Origin: Chryseobacterium aquaeductus
GTDB lineage: Bacteria > Bacteroidota > Bacteroidia > Flavobacteriales > Weeksellaceae
Assembly (NCBI RefSeq): GCF_905175375.1
Contig: NZ_CAJIMS010000001.1
Location: forward strand, 2,852,001 to 2,916,000
Length of the DNA stretch: 64,000 nucleotides
Direction: 5' to 3'
In this document: positions 8,062-17,546 of the stretch, piece by piece
Layout: every line of letters starts with the position of its first letter
Position numbering within the stretch: the stretch's first letter is position 1
Program-made: the position numbers and the translations under genes
Notes under the pieces: model-generated
What the model was told of the DNA's origin: nothing
Seen by the model: only the letters and a program-made list of their open reading frames with translations
The model's database searches: none

Positions 8062-9918
8062 TTACTTTTTGCCTGTGAGCCATTGGCTTTGAAGCTTTTG
8101 TTCAGCAGCTGTCGGATTGGCTTTAAATTGAAGCGTCTCAATCGTTATTTTATCTAAAACTGCTTTTCCTTTAAGATCAATTTTGTCGGTTTTATCACCG
8201 TTTTTCCTAAGAACAGTTACCGTTACATTTTGTCCGTCTTTGATGGTTTTAGAATAATTGATAAACTCCTGTACGTTTTGAATGTTAATTGTTTTGCCGT
8301 CCAAAGCAAGCACCTCATCAGTGATTTTAAATCCTATACTTTTTGCGAATGGCGACAAAGCTGAGTTTTCATCAAACACAAAGGTGTTGTTTTTTTCGTT
8401 GTAACCAGTTTGGTTAGGATCTTTTATCATCCAGAAAATTGGCGGAGTGTCCTGCTTGTTGATTTCTACCCCAACCATATTCAGATATTCTGCATAAGGT
8501 GTTGGCTGGCTTCCAGAAATGTATTTATTGTAAAAATCTTTTACCTGAGGAAATCCTGTGATCGTTACCAATTCATCAATTAATTTATCATCTTTAAAAG
8601 GTTTATTTTCACCAAATCTTTGAGATAATTTTCTGATCATATCACGATAACCCATTTCACCGTTAGATAATTTTCTCAATTCAATATCCAGACACATTGT
8701 CAGCAGAGTTCCTTTTTCGTAAACATTTCTGTACTGATCTTTATATTGATCCAAAAGAATGTTTTTACTCATTTCCGTAAACGGCATCGTGTCATTGTAG
8801 CTTTTTGAGTTTTTTATTTTGTCACTTATGCGCTGCAGAAACTGATCTTTGGTAATCAACCCTTCCTGAATCTGGAATAAATTGGCAAAATATTCTGTTC
8901 CGCCTTCATACATCCAAAGATGTTGAGACATTTTAGGATCTGCGTAATTGAAATAATGAATTTCTTCCGAATGCGTTTTCAGAGGATTTACCGTATGGAA
9001 AAATTCGTGAGATACTACATCTACAATTGATTCATCAATAGCTTCTTTTGGCATCATTTCGTGAAGTACAACGCTCGTAGATTCATGATGTTCCAAAGCT
9101 CCAAAACCTTTAATCTGTGGACCTTCTGTTCCTGCAAGATACAGCATGATCGCATATTTTTTGTTGGTGTTCATGTCACCCAAAAATTTCTTTTGAGCAA
9201 CAACCATTTTCTCAAGATTTTCTTTGAAATCGGCAGCTTTATATTTTCCTGTGGGCGAATAAACTCCTAAAACCAGATCCATTCCGCCAGCGTTAAAACT
9301 AATGTAATCAGGTTTTGAATACATGAGCGGAGAATCGGTAAGTTTAGCATAATTCGCTAAAGTAAAAGTATCTGTTGCCTCAGATTTATCCTGATCTACC
9401 AAAGCTGTTGTTCCATAGAAATCGGTTGGTTTTTGAATAACCAATTGATAAGGAAAATCCTGCATATTATCGATATATCCTACAAAACCGTGGGTATTGA
9501 TCATGAAAATTTTTCCTGCTTCAATATCAGTTCCTGAAGGCGAAAATACTGCTTTGTGCTTTTCTGTTTCGTTTTCTTCATCAAAACTGTCATTCACCAA
9601 ATACGTAATTTTGCTTAATGCCTGAGCATTTTTTAGCGAATACGTATTGTCGTTCACTTTGGTGAAGGCCAACTCTTTTCCTTTATTATCTAAAAATTTA
9701 ATTCCTTCTATGAATCTTCCGTAATCATCCACAGAATATGTTCCGGGAACGGTTTTAGGAAAGTGAAATTTCACATCTCCCGATTTCATTTTCGGAAACT
9801 CCATTGTTACGGCAACTTTATCGTCTTTCACGTTGACCAAATCAATATTGGTTTTAATCGACTGCGCGTTACTGAAAGCTGCAGCAAGAATTCCTAAGTT
9901 AAGTGCTATTTTTTTCAT
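8062..9918 (-). CDS. M61 family metallopeptidase with PDZ domain, exported
   Basis: 618 residues. A short signal peptide (MKKIALNLGILAAAFSNAQ) is followed by the M61 N-terminal beta domain. The catalytic domain has the zinc motif HEFFH (304-308) and the downstream ligand region WMYEGGTEYF (E338 or E342). A PDZ domain lies at about 505-575. M61 (glycyl aminopeptidase type) enzymes remove N-terminal residues, preferring glycine or alanine in the characterised members. The predicted site is the periplasm or outer membrane. Length and domain order are normal for the family. It stands as a single gene, separated from neighbours by about 90 bases on each side. Confidence 0.88.
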   Translation of the reverse strand: MKKIALNLGILAAAFSNAQSIKTNIDLVNVKDDKVAVTMEFPKMKSGDVKFHFPKTVPGTYSVDDYGRFIEGIKFLDNKGKELAFTKVNDNTYSLKNAQALSKITYLVNDSFDEENETEKHKAVFSPSGTDIEAGKIFMINTHGFVGYIDNMQDFPYQLVIQKPTDFYGTTALVDQDKSEATDTFTLANYAKLTDSPLMYSKPDYISFNAGGMDLVLGVYSPTGKYKAADFKENLEKMVVAQKKFLGDMNTNKKYAIMLYLAGTEGPQIKGFGALEHHESTSVVLHEMMPKEAIDESIVDVVSHEFFHTVNPLKTHSEEIHYFNYADPKMSQHLWMYEGGTEYFANLFQIQEGLITKDQFLQRISDKIKNSKSYNDTMPFTEMSKNILLDQYKDQYRNVYEKGTLLTMCLDIELRKLSNGEMGYRDMIRKLSQRFGENKPFKDDKLIDELVTITGFPQVKDFYNKYISGSQPTPYAEYLNMVGVEINKQDTPPIFWMIKDPNQTGYNEKNNTFVFDENSALSPFAKSIGFKITDEVLALDGKTINIQNVQEFINYSKTIKDGQNVTVTVLRKNGDKTDKIDLKGKAVLDKITIETLQFKANPTAAEQKLQSQWLTGKK

Positions 9919-10010
9919 TAGATTTATTTTATAGATAAGTAGTTGATGGAAAGTTGATTTTGTTACAGGTGAGTTTTAATTTTCTTACTAAATTTTTAAA
10001 CTGAATATTA

Positions 10011-10706
10011 TTAATAATGTATCAATCCGCCTTTTGGAAGTTTAACCTCTTTTTTTTCATGTTTGACAAATTTTCCATTTTCTCCATCATATTCATAAGT
10101 CTCAAACTTTAAAATATCATTATCATCACCTAAAAATTTTGAAATTGTATAATTAACTTTTCCTGTTTTCTTATCTTGAAAAAGTACAATTCCAAATAGT
10201 GATTTGTCATTAAGAATATCGAAATTAAAGTCATGGTTTATCTCTTTTGCTATTTCCCAAATATTTTTTTTAGGAGCTGAAATATTTTCATCATAAGGCA
10301 AAGTCTCCCAATTGATACTAGAAATCAAATTTCCCTGTTCATCATAATTTTTTTCAATTCCAACTTGAAATGATCTTGAACGACTAATAGCATAAATATA
10401 TTCGTTTTTAGACTTTATTTTTAAATTAGAATGATATTGATAACTAATTGAATAGTTACCTTTTTCAAACGTTGTCCTTGCAAAATTATCTTTTTCATAT
10501 TCCATGGTAATAAGTGAGTCATTCCTATTAAATCGTATGAAATTATTGTTACTGTATGTTTCAACTTCACAATTATAAGGACAGGATTTGCTTAATAGTT
10601 CTTTAAATCTAGATACATTAAATTCTTTCTCTTCATTTTGACAATAATAAATGTTGAAAAACAGAAGACAAATAAATGTTGAAGAATTTTTTATTCGAAA
10701 TTTCAC
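10011..10706 (-). CDS. Exported protein of unknown function
   Basis: 231 residues with an N-terminal hydrophobic stretch (STFICLLFFNIYYC) that looks like a signal peptide; the cysteine at its end could also be a lipidation site, though the lipobox is poor. The mature part is rich in Asn, Lys and Tyr and contains a stretch suggestive of repeated strand segments (YDEQGNLISSINWE, YEYDGENGKFVKHEKKE), as in many Bacteroidota surface or periplasmic proteins. No family recognised. It lies 38 bases after the M1 peptidase gene on the same strand and may be co-transcribed with it. Confidence 0.6.
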   Translation of the reverse strand: MKFRIKNSSTFICLLFFNIYYCQNEEKEFNVSRFKELLSKSCPYNCEVETYSNNNFIRFNRNDSLITMEYEKDNFARTTFEKGNYSISYQYHSNLKIKSKNEYIYAISRSRSFQVGIEKNYDEQGNLISSINWETLPYDENISAPKKNIWEIAKEINHDFNFDILNDKSLFGIVLFQDKKTGKVNYTISKFLGDDNDILKFETYEYDGENGKFVKHEKKEVKLPKGGLIHY

Positions 10707-10744
10707 AAAAGTTATATTTTTAATTTGTTTAAAGAGCTTTTTTA

Positions 10745-12373
10745 CTACAACTTTTTATATCTCAAATAATAATTCTTATTAAATTCAACAGGAGTTGCAT
10801 TTTTCAATGTAGTTTTCTGCCAAGACTCACTTGGCGAAATTGTTTGATCACCAAATCTTATCGGAAGATTGAGATTTTTCACAGTGTTTGCGAAACGATA
10901 TTTCAGTTCTGTTCCATTTTGAGAATATTCTAAAATAGGAACTTTTGTTGTTCTGAGATATTGATTAAAAACTGTAGAAAAATCAATTCCTGACTCTTCA
11001 GAAATGTACTTTTCAATTTGTGCGGTGGTAACGGTCTGATGATAAAAATCTTTATTTAAACCTCTCAAAATTTGCCTGAATTTCACATCATCATTAATGA
11101 CTTGACGCATTGTGTGAATCATGCTGGCACCTTTTGGATACATATCGCCGCTGCCTTCATTTCTTACACCATATTTTCCGATAATCGGAATGTCATTTTC
11201 AATATTATTTTGGATTCCCTGAGCATAAATATCTGCAGAGTTTTTATCCATATAATCTTCTGTAAAAAGTACTTCAGAATACATTGTAAAACTCTCATGA
11301 ATCCACATGTCGGCCTTATCTTTTGCAGTGATATTATTAGCAAACCATTCGTGACCACTTTCGTGAACGATGATGTAATCCCAATTCAATCCCACGCCTG
11401 TTCCTGACAGATCATTACCCAAATATCCGTTTACATACTGATTTCCGTAGGCAATATTGCTCTGATGTTCCATTCCCAAATAAGGAGAATCTACCAGTTT
11501 GTAAGAATCCTCATAAAAAGGATATGGTCCGAACCAATTTTCAAAGGCTTTCAACATAGGTTTTACCTGTTGGAATTGTTTTTTTGCCCGATCCAAATTA
11601 TAATCAATCACCCAGTAATCAAGATCCAGTTTTCCCTTTTCTCCATCATAAGAATCTTTGAAATTTACGTACTTACCAATATTCGGAATAATAGAATAGA
11701 CGTTGATTGGGTTTTTAACTTCCCAAGTGAAAATATTTTTTCCGTTTTCTGTCTTTTTATCGGTCAATCTTCCGTTTCCGATTCCTACCAAATCTGAAGG
11801 TGTGATGATTTTCATGACGATTCCGTTTTCCGGCTCGTCACTCCAAATATCTTTCGTCGGAAGCCATACAGAAGCTCCAATCCCTTCATCTGCAACACTC
11901 ATCCAAGGATTTCCTTTTTCATCTTTTGCGAAAACCCAGCCACCATCCCAAGGTGCATTTTTAGCAACTACAGGATTTCCGGAATACGAAATGTCGATGG
12001 TATATTTTTCTCCTGTTTTAAAAGTTTTATTGGCGGTAATAAATATGAAATCGCCATCTCTTTTAAAATCATTTTTCGTAAGAAAACTGCATTCAATCTT
12101 ATCAGCTTTCATGGGTTGTTGAAGATCAATCTGAAAAACAGGATTTGTGACATCTTTTAGAATTTCAAAACTGATTTTATTATTTCCCTGAATACTTCTT
12201 TGCTTAAAATTGGGCTCGACAGATAAATCATATTTTGTAACGTTCCAAAAATTACGAAATTCTGTATTAGATCCCTTTAATGTATCTTGTTTTGTAAAGG
12301 TTTTATTTTTTTCAAAAAACTGTCCGAAAGCCAATCCGGAGACTAATAAAATTGAATATGAGAATTTTTTCAT
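10745..12373 (-). CDS. M1 family aminopeptidase, exported
   Basis: 542 residues with a signal peptide (MKKFSYSILLVSGLAFGQ). The M1 zinc site is complete: HESGH at 337-341 and the third ligand E360 in DMWIHESF. The substrate-binding GMEHQ (300-304) takes the place of GAMEN. The protein is shorter than classical 850-residue aminopeptidase N and lacks the large C-terminal helical domain, which is common for Bacteroidota M1 enzymes. Likely role: trimming of periplasmic or external peptides. It is transcribed from the 287-base gap upstream, which it does not share with tatC (same direction). Confidence 0.9.
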   Translation of the reverse strand: MKKFSYSILLVSGLAFGQFFEKNKTFTKQDTLKGSNTEFRNFWNVTKYDLSVEPNFKQRSIQGNNKISFEILKDVTNPVFQIDLQQPMKADKIECSFLTKNDFKRDGDFIFITANKTFKTGEKYTIDISYSGNPVVAKNAPWDGGWVFAKDEKGNPWMSVADEGIGASVWLPTKDIWSDEPENGIVMKIITPSDLVGIGNGRLTDKKTENGKNIFTWEVKNPINVYSIIPNIGKYVNFKDSYDGEKGKLDLDYWVIDYNLDRAKKQFQQVKPMLKAFENWFGPYPFYEDSYKLVDSPYLGMEHQSNIAYGNQYVNGYLGNDLSGTGVGLNWDYIIVHESGHEWFANNITAKDKADMWIHESFTMYSEVLFTEDYMDKNSADIYAQGIQNNIENDIPIIGKYGVRNEGSGDMYPKGASMIHTMRQVINDDVKFRQILRGLNKDFYHQTVTTAQIEKYISEESGIDFSTVFNQYLRTTKVPILEYSQNGTELKYRFANTVKNLNLPIRFGDQTISPSESWQKTTLKNATPVEFNKNYYLRYKKL

Positions 12374-12580
12374 ATATCGCAGTGTGTTGTTGAATGTTCG
12401 TGTTTGTATACAAACGCCGGAATCAATACTTTTCAGGTATAAATTCGTAGCTCACGACTATTTCAGAAGGTGTGAAATTTGGTGTGCCCAAAAATATAAA
12501 ATTTTAGTGTCAACTTTATCATAGAAATACCACAAAACTTGTTTTTTTGACAATTATTTTGATTTAAATGCCACTTTTTA

Positions 12581-12623
12581 AATACAATTGCTGGAAAATC
12601 TTAGATTTTCCAGCAATTGTATT
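12581..12623 (-). terminator. Long perfect hairpin after tatC
   Basis: Twenty bases (12581-12600) pair perfectly with 12604-12623 around the loop TTA. It lies 38 bases past the tatC stop. On the minus strand only a weak T-rich stretch follows, so it may stabilise the mRNA 3' end as much as terminate. Nothing else is visible in 12374-12660 apart from the upstream region of the M1 gene. Confidence 0.7.
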
Positions 12624-12660
12624 ATTTATTTAAGTTTAAGAAGAAAAAAAATAAATCAGT

Positions 12661-13488
12661 TTATTTTTGAACCACTGGTAATTTAGCTTCCCTTTTTAAA
12701 ACTTTTCGGTAGGTGTAACCACACATTAGAATGCTAAATTCGTAAAGAAATAACAAAGGTAAAGCTGCCATCATCATGCTCAAGACGTCTGCCGGAGTAA
12801 TGATCGCTGCCACCACCATGATGAGTACAATTGCGTGTCGGCGGTATTTTTTCATGAATGCAGGATTCAGAATTCCAATGGTCGTTAAAAAGTAAATTAA
12901 AACAGGAAAGAGAAATACAACACCCATTCCTAAAACTACCTGTAAAAATAATGTGGTATAATCACTTAAATCATAAAGCGGAATAATGATGTCGGAAATT
13001 TTAAAAATAACTCCAAAATTAACAGCAAATGGTAATATTAAAAAATAACCGCACAAAACTCCCATCAGAAATAAAATCCATACAGAATTGATGATGAATA
13101 TTGAGTTTTTTCTCTCGTTTGGATGCAAAGCAGGACCAATAAATCTCCAAAGCTCCCAAACTATATAAGGAAAACCAATCACCAAACCACCAAAAATGGA
13201 AACCGCCATCATTACATTAAACTGCTGGTACAATCTCTGCACACGCACCGGAAACTCATTCGGCAGCGTAATGCTGTCTTCGCCTAAAATCATTCTCGAA
13301 AAATGATTGACTGCCTTAAAAGTAGGGAAATCATTTCTGGTAGGTCCGAAAAAGACATGATCCATAATCCAGTTGATGTTGAATCCCACTACAAAAGCAG
13401 CAATAATGATCACAATAATCGAGCGGATAAGATGTCCTCTTAATTCTCCTATATGCCCAAAAAAGGACATTTCTTTACCTTCACTCAC
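12661..13488 (-). CDS. tatC: Sec-independent protein translocase subunit TatC
   Basis: 275 residues with six hydrophobic segments. The N-terminal family signature is present (SFFGHIGELRGHLIRSI, corresponding to the conserved cytoplasmic F-x-HLxELR motif), as is the conserved glutamate in the loop FPYIVWELWRFIGPALHPNERK. TatC is the multispanning receptor that recognises twin-arginine signal peptides and partners with TatA/TatB in the inner membrane. Compared with E. coli TatC it has an enlarged first periplasmic loop (about residues 45-95), usual in Bacteroidota. It lies 111 bases after the kpsF-type gene on the same strand. No tatA is in the window. Confidence 0.95.
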   Translation of the reverse strand: MSEGKEMSFFGHIGELRGHLIRSIIVIIIAAFVVGFNINWIMDHVFFGPTRNDFPTFKAVNHFSRMILGEDSITLPNEFPVRVQRLYQQFNVMMAVSIFGGLVIGFPYIVWELWRFIGPALHPNERKNSIFIINSVWILFLMGVLCGYFLILPFAVNFGVIFKISDIIIPLYDLSDYTTLFLQVVLGMGVVFLFPVLIYFLTTIGILNPAFMKKYRRHAIVLIMVVAAIITPADVLSMMMAALPLLFLYEFSILMCGYTYRKVLKREAKLPVVQK

Positions 13489-13599
13489 AGAATATTTTTT
13501 AATGGTTCCAAATGTAAGAAAAAAAGCGGTGAGTTGGAAGCCGGAAAAGCGAAGTTTAGAATCAAAATTTTATTTAAGCTTATTTGTTTCATTTCCTTA

Positions 13600-14559
13600 T
13601 TAATTAATTCCCTCGTCTAATAATTTATGAATATCGATAATTCCAAAATACTGACCGTTATCTGTGACGATCAATTGTCCGATATTATTATCTTTTAAAA
13701 TCTTCATCGCCTGTTTTGCCAAAAGATCTTTTTCAATGGTCTTAGGATTTCCGGACATGATATCTTTTGCCAACAATTTAGAAATATCTTCATCGTTAAG
13801 CAACATTCTTCGTAAGTCACCATCTGTAATTACCCCGAGAATTTTTTCACCATTCGTCACCACGGTTATTCCGTGGCTTGAAGCACTGATAGAAATAATA
13901 ACATCTTTAATTGACGATTCTTCAGTAACCTGAGGTTTTTGAGAAGAAACAAATTGTTCTACTCTTGCCGTTAAGTTTTTACCCAAGCTTCCTCCGGGAT
14001 GAAATTTCGCAAAATCATTTTCTTTAAAATCATTTAATTCCATCAAGCAAATAGCCAATGCATCGCCCAATGCCATTTGTAATGTAGTAGAGCTTGTTGG
14101 CGCCAATTTATTAGGACAGGCTTCCAAATCAACATGTGTATCCAAAATTACGTCAGAATATTCTGCCAGTTTACTTTTTCTGTTTCCCGTCATTCCTATT
14201 AAAGCGGATGAATAATCTTTTAAATAGCTCACAAGATTAATAATTTCGGGTGAATTTCCTGAATTTGATATGCATAAAACCACATCCTGCTTCTGAATTA
14301 CTCCCAAATCACCATGAATAGCTTCTGAAGCGTGTAAAAATTGTGAGGGCGTACCGGTAGAATTTAAAGTTGCTACGATTTTATTTCCTACATGTGCAGA
14401 TTTTCCTATTCCTACAACAATCAGCTTTCCTTTTGCAGAACGGATAATTTCTACTGCTTTTACGAAGTCTTCATCTATTCTGTTTCTTAATTTTTCTAAT
14501 TCGGCAATTTCTATGGCTAACGTGCTCTTTGCGATTGAAATAATATTTGATGTATCCAT
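13600..14559 (-). CDS. kdsD: Arabinose-5-phosphate isomerase, KpsF/GutQ/KdsD family
   Basis: 319 residues: an N-terminal SIS domain (about 35-170; KLIVVGIGKSAHVGNKI, then CISNSGNSPEI and APTSSTTLQMALGDAL) and two C-terminal CBS domains (about 200-319; HGITVVTNGEKILGVITDGD and IGQLIVTDNGQYFGII). The family interconverts ribulose 5-phosphate and arabinose 5-phosphate, the entry to Kdo for lipopolysaccharide. The substrate is inferred from the family, as the same architecture occurs in GutQ. Located upstream of tatC and divergent from recQ across a 157-base gap. Confidence 0.88.
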   Translation of the reverse strand: MDTSNIISIAKSTLAIEIAELEKLRNRIDEDFVKAVEIIRSAKGKLIVVGIGKSAHVGNKIVATLNSTGTPSQFLHASEAIHGDLGVIQKQDVVLCISNSGNSPEIINLVSYLKDYSSALIGMTGNRKSKLAEYSDVILDTHVDLEACPNKLAPTSSTTLQMALGDALAICLMELNDFKENDFAKFHPGGSLGKNLTARVEQFVSSQKPQVTEESSIKDVIISISASSHGITVVTNGEKILGVITDGDLRRMLLNDEDISKLLAKDIMSGNPKTIEKDLLAKQAMKILKDNNIGQLIVTDNGQYFGIIDIHKLLDEGIN

Positions 14560-14676
14560 TTTCCGGTGTGATTTCTATGTAAAATATTCCAAATAAAAAC
14601 TGTATTTTCTAAGGATTTTCAATACAGATTTTATTTTTTATAAAACGGTTTACTTTTATTTTCAGTAAAAAAGTTA

Positions 14677-14684
14677 TAACTTTG
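14677..14684 (+). promoter_or_regulatory. -7 promoter box of recQ
   Basis: TAACTTTG, 32 bases before the recQ ATG, fits TAnnTTTG. No good TTG was found at the expected distance upstream. Confidence 0.5.
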
Positions 14685-14716
14685 GGTAAGATGCAAATTT
14701 AGCAATACAAAATTAG

Positions 14717-16921
14717 ATGAGCGCAAAAAAAGCCAATTTATCAGGCGAGTTAAAGAAATACTTCGGATTTTCTACTTTTAAAGGTCAGCAGGAACTCATT
14801 ATTGAAGAACTGCTACAAGGGAAAGATATTTTTGTCTTGATGCCCACAGGAGGTGGTAAATCTTTGTGTTATCAACTTCCCGCACTTATTTCAGAAGGTA
14901 CCGCTATTGTAGTTTCACCTTTGATCGCCTTAATGAAAAATCAGGTTGATGCTGTCAACGGATTGTCATCTGAAAACGGAGTAGCCCATGTTTTAAACTC
15001 ATCGCTTAATAAAACTCAGACGAAGCAGGTTTTTGACGATATTAGAAGCGGAAAAACGAAACTTTTATATGTTGCTCCAGAGTCATTGATTAAAGAAGAT
15101 TATCTTGAGTTTTTTAAAGAATTAAAGATTTCATTTTTTGCCATTGATGAGGCACACTGTATTTCAGAATGGGGTCACGATTTCAGACCAGAATATAGAA
15201 ATTTAAAATTTATCATAGATAAAATTGCTGATGTTCCCGTAATTGCCTTGACGGCAACTGCAACGCCCAAGGTTCAGGATGATATTCAGAAAACATTGGG
15301 AATGACGAATGCTTTGGTATTTAAAGAAAGTTTTAATCGTCCCAATTTATACTACGAAGTTTGCCCGAAGGTGAATGTGGATAAAGAAATCGTAAAATTC
15401 ATCAATAAACACAAATGCAAATCAGGAATTGTATATTGTCTCAGCCGAAGAAAAGTGGAAGAATTTTCACAGCTTTTACAGGTTAATGGGATCAATGCAC
15501 TTCCTTATCACGCAGGGCTAGACCAAAAGGTAAGAGTTACCAATCAGGATAAATTTCTGATGGAAGAGGCAGACGTAATTGTAGCAACCATTGCGTTTGG
15601 GATGGGAATAGATAAGCCAGATGTTCGTTTTGTAATTCACTATGATTTCCCTAAATCTCTTGAAAGCTACTATCAGGAAACAGGCCGTGCAGGTCGTGAT
15701 GGAGGAGAAGGTCACTGTCTGGCATTCTACGATCCTAAAGATATTGAAAAACTGGAAAAATTTTTAGCTCAAAAACCTGTTTCAGAAAGAGAAATCGGAC
15801 TGCAGCTTTTGAATGAAGTAGTAGGATATGCCGAAACTTCAATGAGCAGAAGACAATATATTCTTTATTATTTTGGTGAAACTTTTGATCCGATCACCGG
15901 AGCAGGAGCCAATATGTGCGACAATGCATCTAACCCTCAAAAGTTGACAGATGCTACAAAAGATCTGGAAAAAGTTCTTGAACTCATCAATGAAACCAAA
16001 GAGAAATTCAAATCAAAAGATCTTATTTCGGTGATCGTAGGGAAAGAGAATGCGGTCACAAAATCATATAAACTTGAGCAGACCTCGTTTTTCGGTTTCG
16101 GAAAACATGGAAAAGAAAATTACTGGAAAACAATTTTGAGACAGGCAACTGTGCAGAATTTCTTACTGAAAGATATTGAAACCTACGGAGTTTTGAAAAT
16201 TTCTCCGAAAGGACATCAAATGATTGAAGGAAAATTCAAAGAAAAATTCTTAATTGCAGAAGACCGCGAGTTTGATTTATCACAGACAAAAGCTGATAGC
16301 GATCAAGTGCAGATGCAGGCGAGTGGTTGTCTTGACCAGAATTTGTTTGGTCAGCTGAAAGAGTTGAGAAAGAAAGTTGCAAAAAAATATGGTATTCCTC
16401 CTTATACGGTTTTTATGGATCCAAGTTTGGAAGATATGACCGTTCAATATCCTATCACTGTTGAAGAGATTGCTAAGATCTACGGTGTTGGAGAAGGAAA
16501 GGCAAAGAAATATGGTAAAGAATTTGCCGATTTTATATCGAAATACGTTGATGACAATAATATAGAACGCACTCAGGACATGGTTCTGAAAAATGTGGCT
16601 AATAAATCAAGTCACAAAGTTTTCATCATCCAGAGTACCGACAAAAAGATTGATCTTGAAGATATTGCAAGAGCCAAAAATCTTTCGATGAATGATTTGT
16701 TGAAAGAAATGGAACGTATTGTATATCAGGGTACAAAACTGAATATCGATTATTATATTGAAGAGAATTTTGATGAAGATATGGTGGATGAATTCATGGA
16801 ATTTATGAACGAATCTGAAAGTGACAGCATGAAAGTTTTGCTTGATGAATTTGGAGATGAACTTTCTGATGATGAAGTACGAATGCTGAGAATTAAGTTT
16901 ATCAGCGATGTAGCGAATTAG
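14717..16921 (+). CDS. recQ: ATP-dependent DNA helicase RecQ
   Basis: 734 residues: helicase core with Walker A (PTGGGKS, 43-49), DEAH (144-147), TATATP (180-185) and motif VI (QETGRAGRDG, 320-329). An RQC region follows, then an HRDC domain (about 545-620) and an acidic C-terminal tail. RecQ unwinds 3'-5' and acts in recombination and fork repair. Unusual against E. coli RecQ: the zinc-binding cysteines are mostly lost. The segment reads SRRQYILYYFGE and later MCDNASNP, leaving only C401. I believe this is a frequent state in Bacteroidota RecQ. The gene diverges from kpsF; an apparent toxin-antitoxin pair follows 18 bases later. Confidence 0.95.
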   Translation: MSAKKANLSGELKKYFGFSTFKGQQELIIEELLQGKDIFVLMPTGGGKSLCYQLPALISEGTAIVVSPLIALMKNQVDAVNGLSSENGVAHVLNSSLNKTQTKQVFDDIRSGKTKLLYVAPESLIKEDYLEFFKELKISFFAIDEAHCISEWGHDFRPEYRNLKFIIDKIADVPVIALTATATPKVQDDIQKTLGMTNALVFKESFNRPNLYYEVCPKVNVDKEIVKFINKHKCKSGIVYCLSRRKVEEFSQLLQVNGINALPYHAGLDQKVRVTNQDKFLMEEADVIVATIAFGMGIDKPDVRFVIHYDFPKSLESYYQETGRAGRDGGEGHCLAFYDPKDIEKLEKFLAQKPVSEREIGLQLLNEVVGYAETSMSRRQYILYYFGETFDPITGAGANMCDNASNPQKLTDATKDLEKVLELINETKEKFKSKDLISVIVGKENAVTKSYKLEQTSFFGFGKHGKENYWKTILRQATVQNFLLKDIETYGVLKISPKGHQMIEGKFKEKFLIAEDREFDLSQTKADSDQVQMQASGCLDQNLFGQLKELRKKVAKKYGIPPYTVFMDPSLEDMTVQYPITVEEIAKIYGVGEGKAKKYGKEFADFISKYVDDNNIERTQDMVLKNVANKSSHKVFIIQSTDKKIDLEDIARAKNLSMNDLLKEMERIVYQGTKLNIDYYIEENFDEDMVDEFMEFMNESESDSMKVLLDEFGDELSDDEVRMLRIKFISDVAN

Positions 16922-16939
16922 TTTTTAAATAGAATTGAA

Positions 16940-17188
16940 ATGGAGAATCCGATAACTGAAGCAAAAAAAGAGCTCATTCAATGGATAAAAGAAATGGATG
17001 AGTTGGAGGACATTGCAGAAGTAATGGAGCTGAAGGACAGAATGAATTCAAATGGAAAAGTTGCAGAAACCCAGTCAGAATATGTGGTAAAAGATGACTT
17101 TGATGAGAGGTTTGCGAAAGGATTAACTTCTGCAGAATCAAGAAAAAGAACTAGGGAATTTATTGAAAAATTGCCTTGGAAGAAATAA
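16940..17188 (+). CDS. Small acidic protein, probable antitoxin
   Basis: 82 residues, charged and mainly helical, no cysteines, no signal peptide. I do not recognise a named family. Its place as a short gene overlapping a ParE/RelE-like gene by 13 bases is the layout of a type II antitoxin. The C-terminal segment (AESRKRTREFIEKLPWKK) would be the toxin-wrapping part in such a model. It starts 18 bases after recQ, so it may be read from the recQ transcript; no separate promoter is evident. Confidence 0.6.
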   Translation: MENPITEAKKELIQWIKEMDELEDIAEVMELKDRMNSNGKVAETQSEYVVKDDFDERFAKGLTSAESRKRTREFIEKLPWKK

Positions 17189-17508
17189 TTATCTATTCGG
17201 AAAAATTCAATCAGTCTCTTGAGGAATTAGTTGAAATATTATTCACTAAAGAATATTTTGGATTTAGAACTGATTGTGAATTGTATGTTGATAAGATTTA
17301 TGATTATGTAGATTTTAACATAAACAAACCGATAAGCAGAAATACTCCCGAGAAATTCCAAAAGTATGGAAAGAAAATTTTAAAATACAAAGCCAATAAT
17401 AATACGTCATGGTATATTTTTTTCGATCAGAAAGACCGTCAATTTTTAATTAATCATATCATGAATAATCATTCGCAGGAATTTCCTGATTTAATGGAAA
17501 TGATTTAA
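17176..17508 (+). CDS. ParE/RelE-like toxin, TTG start
   Basis: 110 residues resembling the RelE/ParE fold: a helical hairpin (KFNQSLEELVEILFTKEYFG), then strands including TSWYIFFDQKDRQFLINHIMNN, which matches the late YRIxY-like strand region of ParE relatives. RelE members cleave ribosome-bound mRNA and ParE members poison gyrase; which applies here cannot be told. No ATG exists before the fold begins. The likely start is TTG at 17176, inside the end of the antitoxin gene, so the toxin would be made at low level by coupled translation. Confidence 0.6.
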   Translation: MEEIIIYSEKFNQSLEELVEILFTKEYFGFRTDCELYVDKIYDYVDFNINKPISRNTPEKFQKYGKKILKYKANNNTSWYIFFDQKDRQFLINHIMNNHSQEFPDLMEMI

Positions 17509-17546
17509 ACCAAAAAATATTAATTATTTTTTCAAACCAAATTACA

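Noticed and set aside
11703..12122. 139-residue plus-strand frame
   Set aside because: Antisense shadow of the M1 peptidase gene.
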